Below are positions 10,960 through 22,027 of a stretch of 64,000 bases of DNA, piece by piece; position 1 is the first letter of the stretch; every line of letters starts with the position of its first letter. The notes under the pieces are model-generated. The model did not search any database. It was not told the origin of the DNA and saw only the letters and a list, made by a program, of their open reading frames with translations. A program made the position numbers and the translations under genes. Source of the stretch: Rhodosorus marinus (lineage: Eukaryota; Rhodophyta; Stylonematophyceae; Stylonematales; Stylonemataceae); assembly GCA_029953675.1 (NCBI GenBank), contig JAMWBK010000003.1, positions 1,736,001 to 1,800,000 of the forward strand, written 5' to 3'.

Positions 10960-11700
10960 CATAGAAGTCTGCTCGGTGCTAAACCAGTGGCTCCGATCTG
11001 ACTCTTAAGCAGGAGGGCTGATTTGGAACGGGTTTTCTGAATAGACAAGCATCTTATGGGGATAAAATTCTTGTCACGGTGGAGCAAAGCGAAGGCAGAA
11101 GTAGCACAAGGAATTCCTGCGCAATTCTCTCTTGTGAAGTTTCTTAGGGACGCTGGATGTTCTCTGGCAGTCCAAGTTGAGCGAGACCGGGTCCAGATTG
11201 TGCTGCCGTGTCTACGAGGTACTAAACAAAATCCTCTGGTAACTGGCCACACGGAGACTAAGAAAGCTAAACGGATGCTTGAAGGACCAAGAAGTTGCGA
11301 GACGTGCGCATCAATATAGCCCAACTCAGTCATCTTTAGTGATTCTATTTTTAGATAGACGCATCTACCTCTTACTTCAACTAACCCAACGGCTTCTCCG
11401 AACGAATCTATGATCGAGGCCTCTCCACCACGGAGAATAACCTGATATCCCTTTTTTAAGAGTACTTTTCCTCACTCAGGTCGTGATTCGAGTCGCCTGG
11501 AGAGTGGACATTGTGTCTTTGCTCGAACCTGGCTGTAAAAGATCAAAAACCATCCAGAACCTTTTCTTGGCCGCCTGGAGTGCTGGAAGAATGTTTGTTC
11601 ATGCTGAAGGTACACAGAAAGGAATTTTCAATCCTTCTCCGCGAGAGAGTGTTACCCGCAGCTTTCATAGAAAGTAGTGCTGTTAGAATGTCAGTCCCGG
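10960..11700 (-). pseudogene. Copia-type retrotransposon remnant
   Basis: On the minus strand, around 11350-11460, one frame reads KKGYQVILRGGEASIIDSF and then a VEVRGRCVYL block. This matches in form the segment between protease and integrase of Copia polyproteins (a GY-x-V followed by a short beta-hairpin ending YxL). Stops and frame changes interrupt it on both sides and no integrase core is found. Called from pattern only. Confidence 0.35.
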
Positions 11701-12977
11701 TTTGGCTGATGATCGCGTCATTGTTTGTGCTACATATGAGATATGCTTAATCAAGCCTGTGCTATAGAGTTGGATCTTGTTAAACGGATTCCTCATCCAA
11801 TTCAACGCTCGTGGAAATGGCTGCTGTCCATGGTAGTCCGTTTCTGAGCAGTTGTGTGGCGGAACTGAAGATTCTCCTCGTGTGCTTGAGGCATCTGCGG
11901 AATGAGTAAACGAGTACGAAGAAGGAAATCCATCTGTGAGATACATAGCAGTATTCTTCGGCGGTCGGAGGAGCTAATAGCACAGCCAGCGAACACAGCC
12001 AGCCCACTTGCTGTTCATCCTAGCTCAATGTTGATCACATACGCGGATGTACAGCGACATAGAAACTAAACCAAACCCAAAAGTCCAAGACAGGGAAACT
12101 CCTCTCTGACTGCTCTATCATCGATCGTGCTCTACGTCATGGCAATCAATTCTCTGCCAACGTGGGGGCGCCCCAAAGAGCCAATTCAAATCGCTTGCTA
12201 ATGGGGAGACTCGCGCTCTTCAGGGTCCTGAAAGTATCCCTTGAAAAAAGGAAGAAGAGTACCATGACCAGAAGCAAAAAAACAGAAGTTCAATCACGTC
12301 GGTGAACTACTCAAGACTCACCCGCCAACCTCCCTTCCACTCCGCACCTCTTTCACTACAATTTCGACACCTTCTGTACGCTTAACCACACGTAAATACA
12401 CGCAATTACATTCAAAACCAACTAAAATACCTCAAAAAACGAATATCCACTCCATTCCCCATCGCGCCGCAATAAACACAACCATTTTTATTTCCATTTT
12501 TCCAAATATGTCATCCAATAAATTTTCATATGACACTGGTCCATCACGAATTTCTAACCCCTATCCTTTTCTCCCTGAAATCAGCGATTAATACATTTAG
12601 AAAATAAATTATCAACTTTTAGATATCTCGTGAGAGCAAAAGAGGAAGCAAAGAAGGGGGGGAGTAAAGAATTTCAGCTTTGGCTTGCAGGGTTTTTATT
12701 GAAAATTTTGAGTCATAGTTGCTTAGCTTAATTTGAGCTAAATGATGGGAAAAGTGACATTGGTTTTCGGGGTTTTTTGTTCTCTAGGAATCGGTTGAGA
12801 TCTGCTTAGGATCCGTTGGATCAATTGTACGACGATCTGTGACGATCTGTACGGTTGTTATGTGGTTGTCGTGTTTGTATGTGAACTGGATAAGAAGCGT
12901 GGAGATGGAGAGATTGAGAGTTTTTTTGAAGGGGATGAAGGGGGGAGTATTGGCGTTTTTGGGTTTAGTGAGCAGGG
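11701..12977. other. intergenic, no supported gene
   Basis: A minus-strand frame at 11780-12007 contains a hydrophobic stretch but no family resemblance. From about 12340 the sequence is AT-rich. Near 12640-12995 the plus strand turns G-rich, leading into the HAD gene start. Confidence 0.4.
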
Positions 12978-14086
12978 ATGGGGGAGGTGGGGAGATTTCC
13001 AGAATGGGTGGAGGCTATTGTCTTTGACCTGGATGGAACGTTGGTTGAGACGGAGCTCTTGAAAGCCCGTTCTTATGCGAAGGTTGCTCAGGAGCTGCAT
13101 GAGTGTGCACCGGAGGACCGACTTAGACTGCTACAACCGGACTCAGATTGTCAGAAGACTATTCGAGATGTTCAGAGTGAGAAGGGGGATATTTTGCATC
13201 CTATCGTTGCTCCTACAACGATGTCGGAAGGCCAGAAGTGTGCTGATAGGGCGATGAAGGTTTTCCTCACGAATCTCGGGGCGACCTCGGAGTATATTGC
13301 TAGGAAACTGGTTGACGAGCTAGAAATTGAGCCCCTGCTCAAGCCCTCGATGGAGAGGTTTGGTAGGTTAACATGTTCCTAGTCGGTTCCACGCTGAGGA
13401 ATAAATCTCTAACAATTACCAGTATCTTAAACTGACACAGGCGTGGAAGAACCGTGGAAGGCCTTGTACAAGCTCAGAAAAGAGATGTACTACGATACTT
13501 TCGCGACAGAAAAAAATCTTTACGAGTCCAGGTACTTCTCCAAACAATATCCACTGCGTGATTCCTCGCATTGTCACAGCTCACAGCCTGCGATAATGTT
13601 CGCAGGTACCCAGAAGCACTCAAGATTGTAGAAGCAGCGCATCAGTCCGGCATTCCTTTGGCCGTCGCAACCTCGAGCTCAACGAGCGATGCCGAACGGG
13701 TTCTTAATGCCTTAGGAATTCGGTCAAGCTTCAAGTTTGTCGTTGGAAGAGATCAGGTACGTCGCCTCATTGCACTCAGTCTTTTCTCCGTCTTCGGATC
13801 TCAAGCTTGTGGCCCGGATATTATTTGACTTCGCCAGGTTTCGAAGGCGAAACCTGATCCAGAAATTTATCTCAAGGCTGCAAAACTGCTCGGGGCGAGT
13901 CCGGAGAAGAGCTTCGCTTTCGAGGACTCCGTAACGGGGCTTACCGCGGGACTAGCGGCCCGGATGCATGTTGTTGCAATTGCGAGCCCATTCACAAAAG
14001 ACTCCCTCCAAGCACAGGAGCTTCACCCACAGCACCTTGTGGCTTATGACCCTGCAGCGATCTGGAAGGCGATCCACGTTGCTTGA
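12978..14086 (+). CDS. HAD-superfamily phosphatase, beta-PGM-like
   Basis: Four exons (12978-13362, 13441-13531, 13606-13756, 13838-14086) encode 291 residues. All four HAD motifs are visible: [12 protein letters not shown] with both nucleophile aspartates near residue 17, the motif II serine block VATSSSTS, the motif III lysine in [10 protein letters not shown], and the acidic motif [13 protein letters not shown]. The order and a helical cap of about 120 residues between motifs I and II place it in the beta-phosphoglucomutase/DOG1-type subfamily (cap class C1). Such enzymes dephosphorylate or isomerise small phosphorylated sugars or nucleotides; the actual substrate cannot be read from the sequence. 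No transit peptide is evident. The G-rich start context covers the first codons. Confidence 0.9.
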
Positions 14087-14798
14087 AAATGCAAACGGCA
14101 GCTATCCGGAAGTTGAAAACTTCTGCACAGTATTGCGACCAATCAGCGATTGACGAGGTTGACGAACATTCTCTTCTAGACCAGTTGCGCGAATCTTCGA
14201 CGCAATGTTTCCCTGTCGGGATTGCGTCGTGTGACCGTGGTCGTCCGGCCAGCATTGATGATGATTTGTAAAAATAGCCGACGGACGTGGTTTAGCAACC
14301 AGCGGCAATCAACCGATGGTGTGCATACTTGCGCTAAATCCTGGAATGGTCAGCACCGTGAATGCCGCGGAAGAGGGCACACTAGTTGGGCGAGGTTTCT
14401 AGGTTGCACACAAGAATTATTATGATCTTTCTCAGGTAAAATCAGATTGGGCTAGATTGCTCAAGTTGCACACAACCCTGCTGCGTCGCACCGAATCGAT
14501 TCCTGTAGATTTTGTCTTTTCTTGGCAAAATATACAAAAACCAGGGACCCGTCAACCAGCCACGCCATGGTACTCGGTTAAAAGAAGCACAAAGACGTCT
14601 CAGGAAGTATGTCCGGAATGTGATGCAATGTTGTAAAAATGAAGAGATATCTACTAGTCGCTGGCACGCCTTAAGTTGAGTGTTTCGAGTGACAGGCCGT
14701 GACTAACAACCCTCGCGATTGTTCATGGTCATCAGGAAGGTTGCGGATAAATTATCGAACCAGTTATGAACGCATCCGGACGTGGCGACCAATACCGT
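14087..14798. other. intergenic, no supported gene
   Basis: Only short unrelated ORFs. A GTTGCACACAA motif recurs near 14402 and 14465. Nothing identifiable. Confidence 0.4.
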
Positions 14799-15029
14799 TT
14801 ACAAAAAACACAGATAGATACTGGCAAAAAAAGTCGGAGGGGATCCCGGTGAGGCCTGGTTGGAATGCTGACTGTCAACCCTGCAGCCAAGATATTCTCC
14901 ACAGTAGACACCGATCTTTATTAAATCGCCCACACTTCCTCCCCTGAAAAACAGACGGACCGCATCGCACCAAGGAATCCGAGAAAAAAACAACAAACTA
15001 GTTCCAAGGAACTCTACCAGAGCGTCCAT
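14799..15029 (-). CDS. possible small unrecognised gene
   Basis: A 76-codon minus-strand ORF starting MDALVEFLGTSLLFFSRIPW. It would be ordinary noise, but it lies about 120 bp downstream (on its own strand) of a TATA-like TATATATGG near 15150 and of a block at 15173-15222 that is G-rich on that strand, the same arrangement as at recognised genes here. The peptide has moderately hydrophobic segments and no known domain. Support is contextual only. Confidence 0.2.
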   Translation of the reverse strand: MDALVEFLGTSLLFFSRIPWCDAVRLFFRGGSVGDLIKIGVYCGEYLGCRVDSQHSNQASPGSPPTFFASIYLCFL

Positions 15030-15149
15030 GAAGGAAGGCGTTCTTTCAACGGGGAGAAGACCTTAAACTTACGCCAAAAAAAAGAAAAAAGGAGACATTT
15101 AGAAGACCTCAACGCACACCAAAATCGAACGCTAAAAAGTTTCACCTTC

Positions 15150-15222
15150 CATATATAAAAAAGACGGCCCAAACCTCCCCCCAACTCCCCCCCTCTCCCC
15201 CGCCACCCCAAGCCCCCCTCAT
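15150..15222 (-). promoter_or_regulatory. candidate core promoter (TATA plus G-rich block)
   Basis: Read on the minus strand this is a run of GGGG-containing blocks (15173-15222) followed by TATATATGG (about 15150-15158). It would drive transcription toward 15029. It is based on resemblance to upstream regions of other genes in the window. Confidence 0.3.
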
Positions 15223-15249
15223 GAATCATCCTGCCTGGGTAAAACACTG

Positions 15250-18200
15250 AAGTCCAATTGGCTTAAAAAGCAAATTACAGTGAAAGGTCCTGTCCATTAG
15301 AGATTGAATCAATCAATTCAACCTTCTTGGCCGGAATTTTTTTGTTTTTGAAGGGCAAATAAAAGAAAAACAGTTCCGTCAATTTTTTGATTTTCCCTAG
15401 AATATTATTAGTTTCCTCGATGTCGTTGGCAGGGAGAGCATTTTCATTTATTTTGCAAATTGTACTTTCTGAATCCGGTATTGAGAATCCCATACCGAGG
15501 AGGGGGGGACAGCATCGACATATTGATTGAGATTCTTCTGGTTAGCTTTTTTGTACCCCCTGCTTCTCATTTCTATTTATACCTTTTATGTAATTTTTGC
15601 TAACGTTTTACAGATTTATTTACCAAATATACCCCGAGCGTTCTTGTAGATAGTTCTCCCTGTGCCCGATATGTAACCCCCCTGCGTCTCCCCTTATACC
15701 CTTCGGGCTGCTCTTATCCGGGGTATTCTAAAGTGTCCAATCGCACAGTAGATATGAAAATCTGACGCCCTCTCATGTGTATCCACTGTCGCGGGATTTT
15801 GCTCAAGCAAAAAATTCCGGCGTTTTCCAAATTATGGAAATCTTTCAAAATCAGGAAACTAGATCTTAATCAAGGCCGTAACCACATTGCGATGGTGGTT
15901 GGGACAAAAGGCTTAGTTTCATTGGAAATCTCAAAATCTATTTTTAGAAAGTGTGGCTCTCAAGAATTCACTTACGAGCTTTTGCATCTGCGCACTGCTT
16001 GAGAGCTCCCTATTTTATGTTTATTTTCAGTGGGTTACAAACGTTAACCAGCTCACATTTTCTATTTGTATACATGAAACCCACCCAGCCCCCTCTCTAC
16101 CCCCCCCTCGTGGTTGCTCTGAGGGTTTTTTCCTATCATTTTCAGTATTTTTGGAAGCAAGGTTCCAAGAACACCGGCGAAAGGGGGGGGGGACTATTCG
16201 ATCATCCAAGAATGGGACAATGCTCGAAACCTGTGTTTTGGAATACGTAGAATATGAATTTTTCTATCAAAATTCATATAACCACGAGGAGATGGAAGCA
16301 AAGCTTGCTGGATGCGGATGGGGAAAATCTATTCATAGAAATACTTCGAAGGTTTGGAAAAGGCGTTTTTTTGCTGATGACCAGGTTTTGCTGATAAAAG
16401 GATTTCCTGATGAGCCGGGTGGGGAGGGGATGGGTGGAGAGGCGTGCGGACTACCATACAGTCACTGACGTGTTTCTACTCGGTTCCAATAACCTAGACT
16501 ACTACATTTACGCCTACCTCGGACCCTAGCGAGGCTTTGCAGAATCGAGTGTCTTCGTGGGGGGACTGTTTTCTATGTCTTCAGCTCCTCTGAACGCTCA
16601 CCCTGTCCCGACTCATCTCGAGGCTAAATGTTGATCTTCATGATATTATTACTCGTACTTGACCGGCCAGACCAAAAAAACTCCTCTCTAACAAAGATCG
16701 TGTTGAGTCGCGATAATATTCAATGATGCTGCAAGCAATGTCCCAGGTAATCAAAGAAGTGACAGTGGGACATCTCAGCCTACAAGAACTTTAGAAGTCA
16801 GTGACAGTGATTTGGGTGAAGCTACAATCCTTGCTCGTACCGAGGACTCATTCAAAGGGGCGTTTGACAAAAAAAGTGCGTATAAAAAGCTAATAAAAAA
16901 TATAAGTGGAGAAACTCACGACGCAGAAGGGGGTCGTTCCACCCACTAAATCATCACTTCACGTGCCGGTCGACCAGGTTTCAGTTGGGAGCCATGAAAA
17001 TTTCCCTCCAACACGTTTTTTTCTACTCCAGCCCATGGCCACTGACAAAATCAATACCCATTCAGGACCCCTATCCGTGCTTCTACGATCCTCTCGCAGG
17101 CGCCGGGCTTTACTCTTCTACCAGATTAGGCTTTGACGGCAACCTCTGACAAGGCCAATAAGTATGTATGTAGAGGTTGAACAAAAAAGGAAGTTTTTTT
17201 TTCTCCTCTCAGATTTTCCGCGTGGCAGACAGTTAAGGCTTATGACCGAGGGAATCCAGAATACCATGACGGCTCCGCTGTTGATCAAAGGCAAGGCGTG
17301 CCCCCATCTGCGCTACACAAATTAAAATGATAGTTCTTATGAACCCACCCCCCGCCCTAACCTCCACGACCACCCCAATCAAACAAGAAAATTGTTTCTC
17401 CCCCCTAAACCATGCCACCCGAATTCAGCTCCAGACTGAAAATTCGAAATATTGTTCAGCTGTCTTGATACCAATTGTGTCAGCCACTAGGGCGGTTGCG
17501 GTATGGAGACTTTCGTGTTTAATAATTTTTGTATATTTAGCTGTAGTTTGCAGCTCCGTCAACTTTTTAGTCGCTCATCCTCTTTTTCATTGAATTTACA
17601 AGCATTTTTTGTTCGATGCACGGCTTTGTATAGTCTCACGGGGGCGATCCTTCCGCTTACTCTGAAGCTAACAACTTTTTTTTTTCCCCTGTAAGGGACG
17701 CCCCTATATGATCCTAAATGTACACCAATCTTTCGCTTGAAAACCTGTTAAGCGTTAACGAGCGAGGGCATGAAATCTTGGGCGGCAATGTATGGTACAT
17801 CTCCCAACCCCCCTGCAAAAAACAGAGACTGCGCAAACGACCTGTTTTACTGGATTCGGCTTAACTCGGTGCAAATAGAAAAGGGTTGCAACTCCCTGCA
17901 GAGAAAGAGCGGACGAACAAATCTCCTGTTCAAAGTAAGGGGGGAGGGGGGGGAGAAGAGGAAAGGCGTACTTTGTAGGTAGTATCCAGTTCGAGGTGTT
18001 TCGGACATAGTTCCTTTTTGTTATGGAAGCCACCTCGGGCTTTTTTTGAAATCAAGAAATTCTGCGCCAAAGTTCCGTGTTTACTCTGCACAACACGGGG
18101 TTCAAAATAATAATCGGAATAAAAACTTGTTTAAGTCATCAAATACAGTAAGATATTACGACTACAAAAACCATTCTAGGCTCGGTCTACTTTTGCCTGT

Positions 18201-19393
18201 GAGAGTCGCAGCAGCCCGATTTCCTTTTTTGCCCGTTCTTCACAAGTGAATGAATAACAACTTGGATTTTTTTTTAGGGGTTTGATTCATTTCTCGTGAC
18301 AATAACTAGAATAAAGAAGAAAAAAGGAACAAAGTCCAGCAGATATATTCCAAAAGGGAGGGGTGGTACTAGGGGGTGTAGACGAATTACTTTGGAAAGC
18401 TGGCTTTATTGAGAAAAAGATAGAGGGATACGGAAAGGGCGAAGGGGTGTGAGGGGGGGGGTTTGGCTATGTACTCAAAGTTGATGGGGTCTCTGTTTCT
18501 TCAATGGGCTTTGTTTATGTTTATATGTTAAATTTAGAGCTATTGATGGAGTAATAGAAAGGATTCATAATTTGGGGAACCGGTGAAAGGGGAGTTTTAT
18601 GGGTGGGGGGGGTGAGGCTTTTTGAGGTGAGGTGATTACAGAATGGAAGTTAGCTTTTTTTCAGCCAAACAGTGTTGTTTTGAGTATTTTTTTATTTATT
18701 TTGGAGGAAAAAAAGTGGTGAGAAAGTTTGGATAGGGAAGAAGACTGCAAGGTGTGAGTGTTTTTCGTCCCCTTGCGAAAGCTGAACATATATACAGTTG
18801 GGTTTTTGGGGGTGTTTTTTTTTCTTTTCTTTTTCGATCGTTTTGGCTCAATTTCGTTTTGGCTGGGTGGTTTATCAGTGGGATGGTCTTGTTGAGACTA
18901 GTGGGAGAGGGCAACAGGAGAGGGGAGTTGGACCACAGCTGACAAGAGGTTGAAATTGTTTGGATGCGGTTGTTAGTGGTGGTTGTGGCGTGTTGTGTTG
19001 AGGTGTGAATGGATTTGTTCAGCGGTTTGTTGGGGAGTCTGCTTATTAATGTACGCGTTGAACGGAACGAGCGTTTAGAGGGGATTTAGGTTTGGATTCG
19101 GGGCGCCGACGTGAACTGCTTCTGATATAATCCGGATTGTTGAGGAGGTCGAGCCTTGCGTGGAAAGACCTCGGTTCTTCTAGGTTGTGTACGGGCTTCG
19201 TGAGATCAAGCTTGACCTGTTTTGTTTTTGTCCCGGTATTGTCTTGATCTCCCACTCTCTTTCAAGGAGTTCGGTAAGAAGCATGGAAACGGAAACATCA
19301 CCTTGAAACTTCATTGTTTCACCTAGTTTTTTTCGTGGGATGTGCTGAGAAACTTTGCTTGGAAACTGAATTGGTCTCTCTCCTTGCTCAACT
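15250..19393. other. long gene-poor stretch before the bZIP gene
   Basis: About 4 kb of AT-rich, homopolymer-rich DNA with short ORFs on both strands, none with a recognisable domain. G-runs on the plus strand recur at 16182-16193, 17938-17955, 18355-18460 and 18596-18615, and C-runs at 16080-16110. The last G-rich blocks, 800-1000 bp before the bZIP start, may mark its promoter, in which case a 5-prime noncoding exon is likely. Confidence 0.4.
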
Positions 19394-20467
19394 ATGTCCT
19401 TCCTAGGTCTTATCAAGATGAGGGACTTCAAGAAGAACAGACCCATGGCTCTGCAAATTCCTTCCGCTAAGGTAAGGCGGAAGTCGGTTGGTTGGGTTCC
19501 TTTTCTTTGGGTGAGCTAAGAGAACTTTCGCGCTTATTTCGTAGGTGGAATTTTCATCCGTGGAAGATTCTGATATCGGAAGAGTAGAGATGACGGACGT
19601 TATGAAGACCTATGAGTCTAGTGCTCCCCCGCCGCTTTCCGCGCCGGGTATTATGAGCAACCACGACTTCGAAGCTCAATTGCGGGATGCAGTAAATGCT
19701 GCGAGTGGGATTTCGACGGATATGTCCACTGAGTACGGCTTGGGCAGTGTACCAACCAAAATGTCGAGTGTGCCCATGAGTGCTCGAGAATATCGCTCGA
19801 AGAATTACAATGACAAGGTGGTCGTTGAAATCATTGGGGGACTGTTTTCAGCTGTTCAGTAAGGCCTCTGACTTACCGAAATCGCTTTCTATCTACTTCT
19901 TTAGCTCTTTGAAGCGCACAATGACCGGCGTAGTGCACATAACATGTATTCGCTTCTCAGCTCGCCTGCAGACTCAGTCCGTCAAGAGCTGACCAGCAGT
20001 CGTGTTACGTCACCATTAACGTCGCCCCGACCCAACGCGGAGAATTACAAGGAACTCGCTGCTGGGCGACGTCAGATACGTACTTTGTACCGAGCCATGA
20101 AGATGAAGCGGAGCTCAAGGATATCGGCGACTAACATTGAAGCGATTTCGAAGATGATGGCCCCCCCCCCAGATGAGATGGATACTGTCGACAAGAAGGC
20201 TGCTGCTGCCATTAGGAATAGGCAGAATGCAGAGAGAGCGAGGCAAACAACAAAGCAGAACATGATATTAATGAAGAGCGAGAATCAAACTCTCAGAAAG
20301 GAGGTGGGCATGAGTACCTTCTGCGGAAGCATGGGGATGTACCTAGCTCGCGGGTTTGTGCTGACAGGACTTTCTTTGCACTTGCCTAGGTAACTGAGTT
20401 GCATGCGGAGGTCAGCTACTTGAGGGAACAGATTAATGAGCTCACGCACTTGCTGAATCAATCTTAA
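19394..20467 (+). CDS. bZIP transcription factor
   Basis: Four exons (19394-19471, 19545-19817, 19905-20303, 20390-20467), all phase 0, give about 275 residues. The C-terminal 60 residues form a bZIP: a basic region AAAIRNRQNAERARQTTKQ carrying the Asn and Arg of the N-x7-R DNA-contact pattern, then heptad leucines/methionines running MILMKSENQTLRKE across the last intron into VTELHAEVSYLREQINELTHLL. The preceding 200 residues are Ser/Pro-rich and low in order, as is common for activation regions. The ATG is the first in frame after a stop at 19367, but an upstream exon is possible. The exon 2 end (GACAAG before GTGGTC) is the least certain junction. DNA target unknown. Confidence 0.8.
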
Positions 20468-21170
20468 GCTATGGCGAATATTTCTAGGCTGCCGTGTACC
20501 AAATGAAATGGGGCACCGAGGGTTCTGTTTCTGGGGGAAATTGCAGAACTAGCAACTGTACCCCGGGCTGCATGCATGCCTCTTGCATATATGATGTTTT
20601 ATTGGTTCACGTGCACGATCCTAAACTTTATTTCAAACAAATCGTAGTGGTCCACAACGTGTGGGGCGAGAAGCGCGCTCGAGCGAGGTCAGGATTTTTT
20701 CTTTTTTATTAAAGTTGGACCGAACGAATCAACTTGTTGAAAGATCACTGCGAGGAGGCTCAAGGTTTTCCCTGGGTCAGAACAAAACTGGGAAAGCTAG
20801 GAAAGCTATAGAGGGAACATGTGGGAGCTTTCCGTTCATTAATTATCATCCTCATGAGGCAAAGAGCTCGCTTCAAGGGATGAGGCCCAACGGGCGCGTC
20901 CTAACGGGGCCGCCCGAACTCACATCGGTCTTCCTTGTGCGAGATTAGCATCCTCTGCTTTCAACTTCACGGCAGTTGGGAAGTTCGTTATCAAGAGGTC
21001 AGGATCGCCTGGCCTTGAGAAGCCGCGAACCAAAAAATCCGCGTACAGACGATAAGCGTCCAGCAAGTGCCAGAGCAGTTGCTTTCGCAACCATCGGGCT
21101 TTACCCGAATTTGCACAACATCGTGTTGAAACATCAGAGCTGGACTGGACGATTCTCGCTTGGGGCTACT
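20468..21170. other. intergenic, no supported gene
   Basis: Short ORFs only (for example 20661-20948 plus). None resembles a known family. Confidence 0.4.
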
Positions 21171-21171
21171 T

Positions 21172-21560
21172 AGCTCGGAAAGTTGGTTCTATATGACCGA
21201 TTCTGTTTGGCTCGATGTAGAAAATGTGGCTATTTGAAAACGTGCCTTTGGCGAACTCCCTGTCGGATGACAGAGGCTTGGGACCCGGAGTTGCTCTGCA
21301 CAAGGCCGTCTTCTGACTCAGCTGCCTAAAGAAAACCCAAGATTCGGTCATACACCCGCTTACCGTAGTAGAACTCACTCGAGAGGATACCTGAGGTCCT
21401 TCTAAAGGCATCCAGTGAGAGGAACTCACTTCGATCAGTTGCACAAACTGCAGAGCATCGACCAGCTCTTTTTCAAAGTCTGTGTCCGCTATCCCGGAGA
21501 AACAATCAAGAGAACATTCGTCTCCGCTACGGGCTTATTTTACCATTGCACTGGTGTGTC
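21172..21560 (-). CDS. candidate small spliced gene, unrecognised
   Basis: A minus-strand reading can be assembled: ATG at 21566-21564 (MWTHQCN), donor GTAAAA, then a phase-matched exon with DTDFEKELVDALQFVQLIE ending at a GTGAGT donor, a possible 11-bp microexon, and a last exon reading QLSQKTALCRATPGPKPL to a stop near 21172. The unspliced frame is also open through 21166-21444. Splice phases agree, but no family is recognised and a microexon is needed, so this is tentative. Confidence 0.25.
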
Positions 21561-22027
21561 CACATCAGTTCTTTGTTGACCGCAGATACAAGATGATGAC
21601 TCAGCGAGAGCCTAAACCACCTGAGTAGTGCAGCTGTCTCTAAATCGTCTTGTTCGAGGCCAGGGCCTGTATTCGACGACGACTCCAACGCAGTGCATTC
21701 TTATGCTGATTTCTGGATACAAGAGCGTGCGGGGTACAACAGCTTTGCCAGTTCAAGCTTCAAATCCCGCCCGTTGCAGTTAGTTCGACTGACTACCAAA
21801 CCCTCTCAATCACACTAATGCTTTCTCCCGACCCTGGGTATCCATCCGGAGATCTTCGTTTTCTTCTAGGAAAACAATTTTCAGTGGCTTACGTTGGTCG
21901 CCAGATTCAGCTATTTCTTTGGCCAAGCAAACGAATGGGTTGGGGAGGGAAGGAGGGTAACATTCGTACTAGATTTGATGGTTTTTATTTTTGTAGTATT
22001 ATGTTTGATTAGTTGACTTTTGAAACT

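Noticed and set aside
15953-16468. 171-codon plus-strand ORF
   Set aside because: Low-complexity and homopolymer-rich with no domain and no start context; the frame crosses long C- and G-runs.
21740-21785. tRNA-like T-arm (CTTCAAATCCCGCCC)
   Set aside because: The 5-prime strand of the T-stem does not pair and no acceptor or anticodon arm can be placed.
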